From Glycomyces albidus (GTDB lineage Bacteria > Actinomycetota > Actinomycetes > Mycobacteriales > Micromonosporaceae): DNA of 64,000 bases. The stretch covers positions 1-64,000 of the forward strand of contig NZ_WIAO01000005.1 in NCBI RefSeq assembly GCF_009451885.1, read 5' to 3'. The translations under genes and the position numbers were made by a program. Of this stretch, positions 16,619-25,441 are shown one piece after another; position 1 is the first letter of the stretch; each line of letters starts with the position of its first letter. The notes under the pieces were generated by a model, which was given only the letters and a program-made list of their open reading frames with translations, was not told where the DNA came from and made no database searches.

Positions 16619-18568
16619 GTGTCGCTGCGCTCACGGCTCACCACGGCGTTCCTCGTCGTCGTGCTCGGGCCGGTCCTGGTGGGGGCCGTCTTCGTCGCTG
16701 CCGTCATGTCCCAACTGGCGGACTCCCGCGGCGAGGCGCTGGCGAACTCGGCGGTGACGACGGTCGACTCGACCCTCGGGACCATCTGCGAGCGCATCCA
16801 GGCGTCGGCCGCGGTGGTGGCACTCAGCCACAGTAGCGGCGGGAGCGCCGACGCGCTCGAAATGGCGCAGCTCGTCGTCGACCGCAAGGTCGTCGACGGC
16901 GTCGTCTTCACCAGCCTCCAGGACGCCGGGCAGGTCGCGAGCCCCGACGTGGGCGCCGAGGCCCCCGAAGGCGCCTGGGTCGACTGCGGCGAGGCCGCCG
17001 CCTCCGCCGGCACCGGCCCGATCGTCGCCCTCGGCGCGCAGGCCGAGGTCCAGAACACCGACGGCACCACCTCCGTGTTCAGCGCGTTCCGCGTCGTCGA
17101 CCGGGGCTTCCTCGACCGGATCGCGAACGTCGCCGACGCCGACCTGGTCCTCCTCGACGGCCGCTCCAGCCCGCTGCGGGTCGGCGACGTGGACGCGGGC
17201 CGCTGGGACTCGACGAACGCGTTCCTGCCCCTGAGCATCGGCACCGTCGCCACGAACGTCACCCCCATGTACTGGACGCTCGCCGCGATGGTCGCCGTCT
17301 CCGCCCTCTGCGCGATGGCCCTCGCCGCCTGGCTCGCCCGCTCCACGACCCGGCCCCTCCACGAGGTCGCCGCGGCCGCCGAGCGCGTCTCCGAAGGCGA
17401 CCTGGACGTGCGCGTGCCCGTCCACGGCCGCGACGAGGTCGCCAACCTCGCGCTGGCCTTCAACCGCATGACCGCGCAGACCCAGGCGTACGTGAACGCT
17501 CTCACCGCCTCCCGGGACCAGATGCGCGGCCAGCTCGGCCGCCTCGGCCAGACCCTCACCGCCACGCTCGACCTCGACCGGATCCTCGAGGTCATCCTCG
17601 ACACCGCGATGGTCACCGCCGGCGCCGAGGCCGGCGTGATCATGCTCGTCGACGTGGACGACGCCGACCAGCTCCGCCAGCGGGCCGGCGAAGGCGACCT
17701 CGGCATCGACCAGCCCGCGACGATCCGCCTCGGCGAGGGCATCATCGGCTCGATCGCCGCCAGCGGCGCCCCCGCGCACGGCCGCATCGTCGGCGGCCGG
17801 CTCGGCGACCGCCGCCGCGCCGACACCGAACCGGACGCGCGCACGATCGTCGCCGTCCCCTTCGAAGGCCGCGCCCCCGCCGACCCCGAGGACGCGGACG
17901 CCCCGCGCACCGACTCCGGCGTCCTCGGCGTCCTCGCCCTCTACAACCGGATCGCCGACGACGACTTCGAGCCCGGCGACGTCGACACGCTCCGCACCTT
18001 CGCCGGGCAGGCGTCCGTCGCCGTCGAGAACGTCCTCCTGCACCGCCAGGCCCAGCGCCTGAGCCTCACCGACCCGCTCACGGGCCTGTGGAACTACCGG
18101 TTCATGCAGACCTCGCTGCGCCGCGAGGCCGAACGCGCCCGCCGCTACCAGCGGCCCTCCGCGCTCCTCGCGATCGACCTCGACCGGTTCAAGGCCGTCA
18201 ACGACACCTACGGGCACCCGGTCGGCGACCAGGTCCTCATCGAGCTCGCCCGCCGCATCACCGGCCAGATCCGCGAGGTCGACCTCGCGTTCCGCCACGG
18301 CGGCGAGGAGTTCATGGTGCTGCTGCCCGAGACCGACGCCCTCGGCGCCTCGGCGGTCGCCGAACGCCTCGGCCGCTCCGTCGCCGCCCGGCCGTTCAAG
18401 GTCAACGACGCGTCCGGCGGCCGCGAACTGCGCGTCACCGTCTCCATCGGCGTCGCCGTCCTCGGTGAGCACGCCGACACCGCGAACGACGTCCTCGCCG
18501 CCGCCGACGAGGCCCTCTACGCCGCCAAGGCCGCCGGACGCGACACCTGGCGCGTGGCGGCGGTCTAA
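16619..18568 (+). CDS. Membrane diguanylate cyclase (HAMP-GAF-GGDEF)
   Basis: The 649-aa protein has TM1 at about 7-31, an external sensor domain of about 185 aa, TM2 at about 218-240, HAMP at 240-293, GAF at about 318-472 and GGDEF at 482-645. The active site reads GGEEF (561-565), the DxxFKxxND substrate motif is intact, and an RxxD inhibitory site (552-555) sits exactly 5 residues upstream. So it should synthesise cyclic di-GMP with product feedback. GTG 16619 is preceded by GAGGGGG; the long upstream open frame is a shadow of the oppositely oriented cyclo-ligase gene. Confidence 0.88.
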   Translation: MSLRSRLTTAFLVVVLGPVLVGAVFVAAVMSQLADSRGEALANSAVTTVDSTLGTICERIQASAAVVALSHSSGGSADALEMAQLVVDRKVVDGVVFTSLQDAGQVASPDVGAEAPEGAWVDCGEAAASAGTGPIVALGAQAEVQNTDGTTSVFSAFRVVDRGFLDRIANVADADLVLLDGRSSPLRVGDVDAGRWDSTNAFLPLSIGTVATNVTPMYWTLAAMVAVSALCAMALAAWLARSTTRPLHEVAAAAERVSEGDLDVRVPVHGRDEVANLALAFNRMTAQTQAYVNALTASRDQMRGQLGRLGQTLTATLDLDRILEVILDTAMVTAGAEAGVIMLVDVDDADQLRQRAGEGDLGIDQPATIRLGEGIIGSIAASGAPAHGRIVGGRLGDRRRADTEPDARTIVAVPFEGRAPADPEDADAPRTDSGVLGVLALYNRIADDDFEPGDVDTLRTFAGQASVAVENVLLHRQAQRLSLTDPLTGLWNYRFMQTSLRREAERARRYQRPSALLAIDLDRFKAVNDTYGHPVGDQVLIELARRITGQIREVDLAFRHGGEEFMVLLPETDALGASAVAERLGRSVAARPFKVNDASGGRELRVTVSIGVAVLGEHADTANDVLAAADEALYAAKAAGRDTWRVAAV

Positions 18569-18586
18569 GGCCGGGACGAGGCGATC

Positions 18587-18621
18587 GGAGCGGCCCGGGC
18601 CGGTGGGCGCCCGGCCGCTCC
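18587..18621 (+). terminator. Terminator after the diguanylate cyclase
   Basis: GGAGCGGCCCGGGC can pair with the complementary arm ending CCGGCCGCTCC across a short loop, with one bulge. It is 19 nt after the stop. Confidence 0.55.
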
Positions 18622-18739
18622 CGGGAAGCGAGCGGAAGGCGGGGCGGCAGGCGCCTCGAGTGGCGCCTGACATCGCGGAATCCGGCCGTTCACGCGCTGT
18701 TCTCCAGGGTGGCCGAGACCTGACGCTGCGTGCCCACGA

Positions 18740-18745
18740 TACCCT
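18740..18745 (+). promoter_or_regulatory. Leaderless -10 of galU
   Basis: TACCCT lies 6 nt before ATG 18752, with no Shine-Dalgarno. Confidence 0.5.
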
Positions 18746-18751
18746 CGCCGT

Positions 18752-19642
18752 ATGTCAGATACTGCGCCTCGCGCCACGAAAGCCGTCATTCCCGTTGCCG
18801 GTAACGCCACGCGCTTCCTGCCGGTGACCAAGGCCGTCCCGAAGGAGCTTCTGCCGATCGTCGACAAGCCCGTCCTCCAGTACATCGTGGAGGAGGCCGC
18901 CGCCGCCGGGCTCGACGACGTCACCCTCATCACCGCCCGCGGCAAGGGCCCGATCGTCGACTACTTCGACACCCGCCCCGACCTCGAGGACGCCCTCGCC
19001 GAGAAGGGCAAGGACGACCTGATCGACGTCATCAAGGCCCCCGAGCGGATCGCCGAGATCCACACCATCCGCCAGGGCCGCCCCAAGGGCCTGGGCCACG
19101 CCGTCGGCCGCGCCGCCGCCCACGTCGGCGACGAGCCCTTCGCGGTCCTCCTCGGCGACGAGTTCTACGAGATCGACGACAAGCTCCTGCCGCGCATGAT
19201 CGACCTCCAGGCCGAGACCGGCGGCATCGTCCTCGCGCTCCTCGAGGTCCCCGAAGACGAGGTCTCCCGGTACGGCGTCGCCTCGGTCGAACCCACCGAC
19301 ACGCCCGACATCGTCGCGATCACCGGCCTCGTCGAGAAGCCCGCCCGCGAGGACGCGCCGTCCAATCTCATCCTCATCGGACGCTACGTCCTCCCCGGCG
19401 CGATCTTCCCCGTCCTCGACAGGACCAAGCCCGGCAGCGGCGGCGAGATCCAACTCACCGACGCCATGGACGCCATGCGCGCCAACGGAACCCCAGTCCA
19501 CGCGGTCATCCTCCGCGGCCGCCGGTACGACACCGGCCAGCCCGTCGAGTACCTCCAGACCCTCGTCGAGCTCGCCACCCAGCGCGACGACTTGCCCGGC
19601 TTCAACGCCTGGCTGCGCGAATTCAGTGCGACACTGGACTGA
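18752..19642 (+). CDS. galU: UTP-glucose-1-phosphate uridylyltransferase
   Basis: The 296-aa enzyme makes UDP-glucose for wall glycans and exopolysaccharide. Its N-terminal nucleotide-binding segment is PVAGNATRFLPVTKAVPKEL, a variant of the usual GxGTRFLP form. ILLGDEF-like VLLGDEFYEI and KPGSGGEIQLTDAM mark the sugar-nucleotide site. The length is typical. It is followed by moeA after 59 nt, the same order as in mycobacteria. The start follows a -10-like hexamer by 6 nt, suggesting leaderless initiation. Confidence 0.93.
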   Translation: MSDTAPRATKAVIPVAGNATRFLPVTKAVPKELLPIVDKPVLQYIVEEAAAAGLDDVTLITARGKGPIVDYFDTRPDLEDALAEKGKDDLIDVIKAPERIAEIHTIRQGRPKGLGHAVGRAAAHVGDEPFAVLLGDEFYEIDDKLLPRMIDLQAETGGIVLALLEVPEDEVSRYGVASVEPTDTPDIVAITGLVEKPAREDAPSNLILIGRYVLPGAIFPVLDRTKPGSGGEIQLTDAMDAMRANGTPVHAVILRGRRYDTGQPVEYLQTLVELATQRDDLPGFNAWLREFSATLD

Positions 19643-19701
19643 CCGCACCGCCGCCAGGCGGCGCACGTGAGCGATTGACCAGCACGGGGGGATGAGGAGA
19701 G

Positions 19702-20937
19702 ATGGGGACCGGCGACGCGACGCCTTTGGCCGACTTCCTGTCGAAGGCGCTGGCGCTCGTCCGCCCCCTGCCCCCGGTCGACATCGACATGACGCAGTCG
19801 ACGGGCGCGGTCCTCGCCGAGAACGCGGTCAGCCCCGGGCCGCTGCCCGCCTTCGACTACGCCGCGATCGACGGGTACGCGTGCGCCGCCGACGACATCG
19901 CCGGCGCCAGTCCCGAGCGCGGCGTGGGCCTGAAGGTCCTCGGCGACCTCGCCGCGTCCTCGTGGCGGCCCGTGCGGCTCGTCGCCGGCACCTGCTTCTC
20001 CGTCGCCGCCGGGGCCCCGCTCCCGGTCGGCGCGGACATCGTCGTCCCGCTCGCGTGGACCGACGAGGGCATGGCCACCGTCGACGTCCGCCAGGTGCCC
20101 CGCCGCGGGCACGGCGTGCGCCGCATGGGATCCGAGCGCTCCGCCGGCGAGATCCTCGCCCACGAGGGCCGCCGCGTCACGCCCCAGCTCGTCGGCCTCC
20201 TCGCCGCCGCCGGCATCGCCGACGTCGTCGTCCGGCCCACGCCGCGCGTCGTCGTCATCGCCACCGGCGACGAACTCGTCGACACCGGCCGCCCCTCCCA
20301 GCCCGGCCAGCTCATCGACGTCAACTCCCACCTCGTCACCGCCGCCGCCTCCGAAGCCGGCGCCCACGCCTACCGGGTCGGCATCTGCGACGACGAGCCC
20401 GACGCGCTCCGGAACGTCCTCGACGACCAGATCCTCCGCGCCGACCTCGTCATCACCACCGGCGGCACCGGCACCGGCCCCGGCGACATGGTCCGCCGCA
20501 CCTTCTCCCGCGACGGCGCGGTCGACTTCACGCCGATCGCCGTGTACCTGTGCGAGACCATGGGCTTCGGGACCATCGGCCCCGAAGAGGTCCCCGTCGT
20601 GTGCCTCCCCGGCGACCCCGTCGCCGCCACCATCGCGTTCGAGGTCGTCGCCCGCCCGCTCATCCAGCGGCTCGCCGGCGCCGAGCCGGTTTTCCGGCCC
20701 AGCGTGCGCGCCAACCTGACCGAGCCCGTATCCTCACCGAGCGGACTCAGGGAATTCCGCCCCGTCCGCGTCGCCGAGCGCCGCGGCGGCGGCTACACCG
20801 TCGCCCCGCTCGGCTCGAGCTCGTACACGCTCTCCGGCCTCGCCGAGGCCACCGGTCTGATGACGATCGGCGAGAACGCGACCCGGGTGCCCGCCGGGTC
20901 CACGGTGGACGTGCTCCTGCTGGACAGGAACCGATGA
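19702..20937 (+). CDS. moeA: Molybdopterin molybdenumtransferase
   Basis: The 411-aa MoeA/gephyrin-type enzyme inserts molybdate into adenylylated molybdopterin. Visible are the N-terminal FDYAAIDGYACAADD segment, the molybdopterin-binding motif TTGGTGTGPGDMVRRTF, and LPGDPVAATIAFE. The C-terminal domain IV ends in LLLDRNR. The start ATG follows a GAGGAGAG Shine-Dalgarno. No other molybdenum cofactor genes are in view; its partners galU and the acetyltransferase are conserved neighbours rather than pathway partners. Confidence 0.92.
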   Translation: MGTGDATPLADFLSKALALVRPLPPVDIDMTQSTGAVLAENAVSPGPLPAFDYAAIDGYACAADDIAGASPERGVGLKVLGDLAASSWRPVRLVAGTCFSVAAGAPLPVGADIVVPLAWTDEGMATVDVRQVPRRGHGVRRMGSERSAGEILAHEGRRVTPQLVGLLAAAGIADVVVRPTPRVVVIATGDELVDTGRPSQPGQLIDVNSHLVTAAASEAGAHAYRVGICDDEPDALRNVLDDQILRADLVITTGGTGTGPGDMVRRTFSRDGAVDFTPIAVYLCETMGFGTIGPEEVPVVCLPGDPVAATIAFEVVARPLIQRLAGAEPVFRPSVRANLTEPVSSPSGLREFRPVRVAERRGGGYTVAPLGSSSYTLSGLAEATGLMTIGENATRVPAGSTVDVLLLDRNR

Positions 20938-21086
20938 CCCGTACGAGCCGCCCCGCCCGCCGATCGCTACGCTCGCTTCCCCGAGCCCGTCCGGACGCCC
21001 CGCATCCGGGCCGCCGCCGACGTTCCGCACACCGACGGCCTCCGACGACCGTCCCACTACCGCAGCTGGACCGAGACCGATGACCC
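20919..21086 (+). repeat. Imperfect 22-bp direct repeat flanking the moeA-rimJ spacer
   Basis: GCTGGAC-N4-ACCGATGACCC occurs at 20919-20940 and again at 21065-21086. The first copy is the moeA stop and the second overlaps the next gene's start. A 48-codon Arg/Pro-rich frame (20934-21082) bridges them with ATGA overlaps at both ends. I read this as a segment gained between two formerly overlapping genes. Confidence 0.5.
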
Positions 21087-21709
21087 TTTCCAACCCCGGA
21101 TGGCCGGTGCACCTCAGCCACGAGCAGGTGAGCGTCCGGCCCTTCCGCCGCTCCGACGCGAACCGCTGGTCCGAACTGCGACGCGCCAACGAAGCCTGGC
21201 TCGCCCCATGGGAACCCGGCACCGGCACCACCTGGCACGAAGCCCACTCCCCGGCCGCGTTCCGCGCGATGCTGCGCGGCCTCAAGCGCTCCGTGAAGGA
21301 CGGCACGAGCTGGCCGCTCGCGGTCTGCTGGGAGGGGCGGCTCGTCGGCGGCCTCACCGTCGGCAACATCGTCCGCCGCGCCTTCGGGTCCGCATACGCC
21401 GGCTACTGGATCGACCGCGGCCACGCCGGGAAGGGCATCACCGCCACCGCGCTGGCGCTCGTCGTCGACCACGCGCTCACGGTCGGGCGCCTGCACCGCA
21501 TCGAGGTCAACATCCGGCCCGAGAACGGGCCCTCGAACCGCGTGGCCGAGAAACTCGGCCTGCGCCGCGAGGGCCTCCACAAGCGGTACCTGTACATCGA
21601 CGGCGACTGGCGCGACCACTACGGGTACGCCGTCACCGCCGAGGAGATCGTCTCCGAGCGCATGATCGACCGCCTGGAGCGCCTCAAGCGCGCCGAGGCC
21701 GACCGCTAG
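21080..21709 (+). CDS. GNAT N-acetyltransferase, RimJ/RimL type
   Basis: The 209-aa acetyltransferase starts with SVRPFRRSDANRWSELRR and contains SAYAGYWIDRGHAGKGITATALALVVDHAL, the acetyl-CoA-binding region, then VNIRPENGPSNRVAEKLGLRREG, typical of ribosomal-protein-alanine acetyltransferases. It is probably an N-terminal protein acetylase; the substrate is not determinable. ATG 21080 overlaps the stop of the small bridging frame. It is third in the galU-moeA-rimJ-like string and converges on map. Confidence 0.87.
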   Translation: MTLSNPGWPVHLSHEQVSVRPFRRSDANRWSELRRANEAWLAPWEPGTGTTWHEAHSPAAFRAMLRGLKRSVKDGTSWPLAVCWEGRLVGGLTVGNIVRRAFGSAYAGYWIDRGHAGKGITATALALVVDHALTVGRLHRIEVNIRPENGPSNRVAEKLGLRREGLHKRYLYIDGDWRDHYGYAVTAEEIVSERMIDRLERLKRAEADR

Positions 21710-21720
21710 GCGGCCCGTGC

Positions 21721-21741
21721 CCGGGCCGGATCCCGGCCCGG
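21721..21741. terminator. Bidirectional terminator between the acetyltransferase gene and map
   Basis: CCGGGCCGG and CCGGCCCGG flank a 3-nt loop between convergent stops. Confidence 0.6.
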
Positions 21742-21769
21742 ACGCCCCCGCCGCCTGCTTCGAACCGCG

Positions 21770-22540
21770 CTAGTCCCTGGCGGTCAGGATGATCGGCGGC
21801 CCGTCCTCGGTGATCGCGACGGTGTGCTCCATGTGCGCGCCGCGGGAGCCGTCGGCGCTGCGCAGCGTCCACCCGTCCGGGTCGTAGACGATCTCGTCGG
21901 TCGTCTGCAGGAACCACGGCTCGATCGCGATGACCAGGCCCGGCCGCAGCTTCATGCCCCGGCCCGGGCGGCCGTCGTTGGGGATGTGCGGGTCGCCGTG
22001 CATCGTCCGGCCCACGCCGTGCCCGCCGAACTGGGTGTTCACGCTCAGGCCGTCGCCGCGCGCGACCGTCGCGATCGCGTGCCCGATGTCGCCGACCTTG
22101 TTCCCGGCCCGCGCGGCCGCGATCCCGGCCTCCAGCGCTCGCGTGGTCGTGTCGATCAGGTGCAGGTCCTCTTCCCGCGGGGTGCCGACGACGACCGACA
22201 GCGCCGAGTCCGCGACCCACCCGTCGACTTCGGCCGCGAAGTCGAAGCTCACCAGGTCGCCGTCCTTGAGCTTGTAGTCGTGCGGGAGGCCGTGCAGGAC
22301 CGCGTCGTTCACCGAGGTGCACAGGACCTTCCCGAAGGGGCTGCCGCCGAACGACGGGTGGTAGTCCACGTAGCAGGAGACCGCCCCGGCCTCCTTGATG
22401 CGCCGGGCCACCAGGTCGTCGAGTTCGAGCAGGTTCATGCCGACGTCGGCGACCCGCGCCAGCTCGGCGAGCGTCGCGGCGACGAAGCGGCCCGCGGGGC
22501 GCATCGCCTCGACCTCGGCGGGGGAGTACAGCTCGATCAT
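21770..22540 (-). CDS. map: Type I methionine aminopeptidase
   Basis: The 256-aa metalloprotease removes the initiator methionine. The metal ligands fall in VSFDFAAEVDGWVADSA (two Asp), GGHGVGRTMHGDP (His), VIAIEPWF (Glu) and AHMEHTVAITED (Glu). ATG 22540 has GAGAGG 7 nt upstream; longer frames would run through the operator. It diverges from a small XRE repressor, and the shared spacer contains three operator copies, so map is probably co-regulated with it. It may be an accessory map paralogue rather than the housekeeping copy. Confidence 0.92.
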   Translation of the reverse strand: MIELYSPAEVEAMRPAGRFVAATLAELARVADVGMNLLELDDLVARRIKEAGAVSCYVDYHPSFGGSPFGKVLCTSVNDAVLHGLPHDYKLKDGDLVSFDFAAEVDGWVADSALSVVVGTPREEDLHLIDTTTRALEAGIAAARAGNKVGDIGHAIATVARGDGLSVNTQFGGHGVGRTMHGDPHIPNDGRPGRGMKLRPGLVIAIEPWFLQTTDEIVYDPDGWTLRSADGSRGAHMEHTVAITEDGPPIILTARD

Positions 22541-22558
22541 GGACGGCCTCTCAGACGG

Positions 22559-22594
22559 TTCCGGTATTTGTATACCGGTACTATAATACCGGTA
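22559..22594. promoter_or_regulatory. Triple operator between map and the XRE gene
   Basis: Three 8-bp palindromic units (TTCCGGTA at 22559, TACCGGTA at 22573, TACCGGTA at 22587) lie exactly 14 bp apart. The third overlaps the XRE start codon and abuts its TATAAT. Autorepression by the XRE protein is the simplest reading. Confidence 0.75.
22582..22587 (+). promoter_or_regulatory. Consensus -10 of the leaderless XRE gene
   Basis: A perfect TATAAT is followed by 6 nt and ATG 22594, so transcription should start at the A of the start codon. Confidence 0.7.
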
Positions 22595-22854
22595 TGATCC
22601 GACCGCCGCTGAGGCCCGACGAGCACGACCGCGGCCGCGCGCTGGGCCGGGCGCTGCGCACGGCCCGCGGCCCGCGCAGCCTCCCGGACGTCGCCGCCGA
22701 AGCCGGCATCTCCCCGGAGACGCTGCGCAAGATCGAGACCGGCCGCATCGCCACACCGGCGTTCTTCACCATCATGGCCCTCTGCGGCGTCCTCGGCATC
22801 GACCCCGACGAACTCGCCGCGGTCTCCCGCCCCGAACATCCGATCACCGGGTGA
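22594..22854 (+). CDS. XRE-family helix-turn-helix regulator
   Basis: The 86-aa protein consists almost entirely of a Cro/C1-type [38 protein letters not shown], with [20 protein letters not shown] as the last helices. It should bind DNA as a dimer. The gene starts inside the third copy of its presumed operator and is preceded by a perfect TATAAT, giving leaderless translation. Its divergent neighbour map is the likely co-target. No ligand domain is present. Confidence 0.85.
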   Translation: MIRPPLRPDEHDRGRALGRALRTARGPRSLPDVAAEAGISPETLRKIETGRIATPAFFTIMALCGVLGIDPDELAAVSRPEHPITG

Positions 22855-22940
22855 CACAACGAATCCCCGGCCCGCAGACCCCCGCAAGGACGCAGGTCAC
22901 GCCGCGTTCACAATGCGGTCCCGCGCCCATATGCACGCGT

Positions 22941-22946
22941 TAGGCT
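22941..22946 (+). promoter_or_regulatory. Leaderless -10 of purK
   Basis: TAGGCT lies 6 nt before GTG 22953. Confidence 0.55.
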
Positions 22947-22952
22947 CAGCCC

Positions 22953-24086
22953 GTGGATGCCGCGACCCAACTCCCGACCGTGGGCATGATCGGAGCCGGC
23001 CAGCTCGCCCGCATGACCCACCAGGCCGCCATCGCCCTCGGCCAGAGCCTCAAGGTGCTCGCGGGCGACCCGGCCGAGAGCGCCGCCGTCGTCGCCCCCG
23101 CGACCGTGCTCGGCGACTACCGCGAACTCGAGGACCTCCGCGCCTTCGCCAAGGGCTGCACCGTGGTCACCTTCGACCACGAGCACGTCCCCCAGAGCGT
23201 CCTGCGCACGCTCGTCGACGAAGGCGTCGACGTCCAGCCCCGCCCCGAGGCCCTCCTGTACGCCCAGGACAAGCAGGCCATGCGCACCCGCCTCGCCGAG
23301 TTCGGCCTCCCGCAGCCGCGCTGGGCCCCCGTCGACTCGATCTCCGACGTCGAGGCGTTCGGCCTCCCCTGCGTCCTCAAGGCCGCCACCGGCGGCTACG
23401 ACGGCAAAGGCGTCTGGATGATCGACACCCTCGCCGACGCCCAGGCCGTCCTCGCCTCCGGCATCCGCCTCATCGCCGAGGAGCGCATGGCCCTCCAGCG
23501 CGAACTCGCCGTCCAGATCGCCCGCTCCCCGCGCGGCGAGACCGCGGTCTACCCCGTCGTCGAGACCGTCCAGTCCGGCGGCATCTGCACCGAGGTCATC
23601 GCCCCCGCGCCGCATTTGGCCCCCGAGACCGCGGACGAGGCGAAGCGCATCGCCGAGACCATCGCGACCGGACTCGGCGTCTGCGGCATGCTCGCCGTCG
23701 AACTCTTCCAGACCTCCAAGGGCCTGTTCATCAACGAACTCGCGATGCGCGCCCACAACTCCGGCCACTGGACCATCGAGGGCGCCGAGACCAGCCAGTT
23801 CGAGCAGCACCTGCGCGCCGTCCTCGACTACCCGCTCGGCTCGACCGCGACCGTCGCCCCCTACACGGTCATGGCCAACGTCCTCGGCGGCCGCGCCGGC
23901 GGGCCCCGCCTCGACGAGCGACTCCAGCACCTGCTCGCCGACGACCCCGGCGCGCACGTCCACCTCTACGGCAAAGCGGTCCGACCCGGCCGCAAGATCG
24001 GGCACGTCACCGTCCGCGGCGACGACCCCGAACTCCTCCGGCGCCGCGCCCTGCGCGCCGCCGAACGGCTCCAGGAAGGCGAGTAA
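22953..24086 (+). CDS. purK: N5-carboxyaminoimidazole ribonucleotide synthase
   Basis: The 377-aa ATP-grasp enzyme of purine synthesis uses ATP and bicarbonate on AIR. Visible are the N-terminal [18 protein letters not shown], the ATP loop [14 protein letters not shown], and the Mg-binding stretch [23 protein letters not shown] 22953 comes 6 nt after TAGGCT and lacks a Shine-Dalgarno. Its stop overlaps the purE start (TAATG), so the two enzymes that act in sequence are co-translated. Confidence 0.94.
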   Translation: MDAATQLPTVGMIGAGQLARMTHQAAIALGQSLKVLAGDPAESAAVVAPATVLGDYRELEDLRAFAKGCTVVTFDHEHVPQSVLRTLVDEGVDVQPRPEALLYAQDKQAMRTRLAEFGLPQPRWAPVDSISDVEAFGLPCVLKAATGGYDGKGVWMIDTLADAQAVLASGIRLIAEERMALQRELAVQIARSPRGETAVYPVVETVQSGGICTEVIAPAPHLAPETADEAKRIAETIATGLGVCGMLAVELFQTSKGLFINELAMRAHNSGHWTIEGAETSQFEQHLRAVLDYPLGSTATVAPYTVMANVLGGRAGGPRLDERLQHLLADDPGAHVHLYGKAVRPGRKIGHVTVRGDDPELLRRRALRAAERLQEGE

Positions 24087-24598
24087 TGGCAGACCGCAAG
24101 CCCCGCGTCGGCGTCATCATGGGTTCGGACTCGGACTGGCCCACCATGGAGCCCGCCACGGCCGCCCTCGACGAGTTCGGCGTCCCCTACGAAGTCCGCG
24201 TCGTCTCCGCCCACCGCACCCCGCACGGCATGCTCGGCTACGCCGACTCCGCGGCCGCCCGCGGCCTCCAGGTCGTCATCGCCGGAGCCGGCGGCGCCGC
24301 CCACCTCCCCGGCATGGTCGCCTCCGCGACCCCGCTCCCGGTCATCGGCGTCCCCGTGCCGCTCAAGCACCTCGACGGCATGGACTCCCTCATGTCCATC
24401 GTCCAGATGCCCGCCGGCATCCCCGTCGCCACCGTCTCGATCGCCGGAGCCCGCAACGCCGGCCTCCTCGCCGTCCGCATCCTCGGCGCCACCGACGAGG
24501 CCCTCCGCGAGAAGATGGCGAACTTCCAGGTCGACCTCGAACGCATGGTCACCGAGAAGGACGCCGGCCTCCGCTACAGGCTCGCCCACCCCGAATAG
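24086..24598 (+). CDS. purE: N5-carboxyaminoimidazole ribonucleotide mutase
   Basis: The 170-aa class I PurE isomerises N5-CAIR to 4-carboxy-AIR. The active-site segments [25 protein letters not shown] and [16 protein letters not shown] are all intact. ATG 24086 overlaps the purK stop by one base. It ends the purKE operon; a long hairpin follows 8 nt after the stop. Confidence 0.95.
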   Translation: MADRKPRVGVIMGSDSDWPTMEPATAALDEFGVPYEVRVVSAHRTPHGMLGYADSAAARGLQVVIAGAGGAAHLPGMVASATPLPVIGVPVPLKHLDGMDSLMSIVQMPAGIPVATVSIAGARNAGLLAVRILGATDEALREKMANFQVDLERMVTEKDAGLRYRLAHPE

Positions 24599-24605
24599 CG
24601 CCCGA

Positions 24606-24653
24606 CACCGCCGCACGGCCCGGCGAATTCGATTGCCGGGCCCGGCGGCGGTG
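24606..24653 (+). terminator. Terminator of the purKE operon
   Basis: Two 19-nt arms (24606-24624 and 24635-24653) are complementary at 17 positions around a 10-nt AT-rich loop. Confidence 0.7.
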
Positions 24654-24655
24654 CA

Positions 24656-24661
24656 TAGCCT
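24656..24661 (+). promoter_or_regulatory. Leaderless -10 of the RidA gene
   Basis: TAGCCT lies 6 nt before GTG 24668. Confidence 0.5.
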
Positions 24662-24667
24662 CGGGGC

Positions 24668-25093
24668 GTGTCGAAACCTGAACTCCACCCCACCGGCGGC
24701 TACGAGCACGTGACGATCGTCGAGGCCGGGCGCCTCGCCTTCCTCGCCGGGCAGTGCCCGGTCGACGCCGACGAGCACGTCGTCGGGGTCGGCGACCTGG
24801 AGCGGCAGATCGAGCAGGTCGCCGCGAACTGCCTCGCCGCGCTGGCCGCGGCCGGAGCGCGGCCCGAGGATGTCGTGCGGTCGGTCGTCTACGTGGTGAG
24901 CAGTGAGAGCAACACCGTCGGCGGCGCCTGGCACCGCCTCGCCGAACACCCCGAACTCGGCCCCGCGTTCAAGGCCGCCAGCACCGTGACCGGCGTGACC
25001 GCCCTCGGCTACGCGGACCAGCTCGTCGAGGTCGACCTCACCGCCAGACTCCCAGACCAGCCTGAGTCCGAGAACCGGGCTGCTGATGCATGA
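24668..25093 (+). CDS. RidA/YjgF-family protein
   Basis: The 141-aa member of the RidA superfamily includes reactive enamine/imine deaminases that protect PLP enzymes. The YjgF core is visible as RLAFLAGQCPVDADEHVVG, LEAALAAAGARPEDVVRSVVYV and ASTVTGVTALGYADQLVEVDLTA. The conserved catalytic Arg of the true RidA clade (normally R-x-x-V/A near the end) is not obvious, so it may be a YjgF-like subgroup without that activity. The GTG start follows a TAGCCT hexamer. Confidence 0.8.
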   Translation: MSKPELHPTGGYEHVTIVEAGRLAFLAGQCPVDADEHVVGVGDLERQIEQVAANCLAALAAAGARPEDVVRSVVYVVSSESNTVGGAWHRLAEHPELGPAFKAASTVTGVTALGYADQLVEVDLTARLPDQPESENRAADA

Positions 25094-25153
25094 GACCGGG
25101 AGACACGCCGAGAACACCGCCCGACCACTCGAGCGTCGGAAGCGTCTCAACAC

Positions 25154-25173
25154 GTATGCATGAGGTAGCATAC
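25154..25173 (+). promoter_or_regulatory. vapBC operator overlapping the -10
   Basis: GTATGC-N8-GCATAC is a perfect inverted repeat. A TAGCAT hexamer (25166-25171) overlapping its right arm sits 6 nt before ATG 25178. Antitoxin binding would therefore block the promoter. Confidence 0.65.
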
Positions 25174-25177
25174 GCAC

Positions 25178-25441
25178 ATGGCAAAGAAGAGGACCATGGT
25201 CTACGCGGACGAGGAAGACCTGGCGATCATCAAGGAGGCGGCCAAGCGGTACGGCGTGTCGGAAGCGGAGATCATCCGCAATGCGATCCACCGAGCCGCG
25301 ATGTCCAGCCGGATCTGGGATGAGCCGTTCTTCCGAAAGACCTATAAGCGAATCCGCGATGAGAGCTACCAGGAGGCGAAGGAAGCCATCTGGGAGGAGC
25401 GACTCGACCGGTACCACGCTTCGCGGGACGAGCGCGCGTGA
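25178..25441 (+). CDS. vapB: Ribbon-helix-helix antitoxin of a VapBC pair
   Basis: The 87-aa protein has an N-terminal RHH fold (KKRTMVYADEEDLAIIKEAAKRYGVSEAEIIRNAI) and a basic/acidic C-terminal tail suited to binding a PIN toxin. It should neutralise VapC and autorepress through the inverted repeat overlapping its promoter. Its stop overlaps the toxin's GTG start (GTGA), a standard toxin-antitoxin coupling. It is probably leaderless. Confidence 0.85.
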   Translation: MAKKRTMVYADEEDLAIIKEAAKRYGVSEAEIIRNAIHRAAMSSRIWDEPFFRKTYKRIRDESYQEAKEAIWEERLDRYHASRDERA

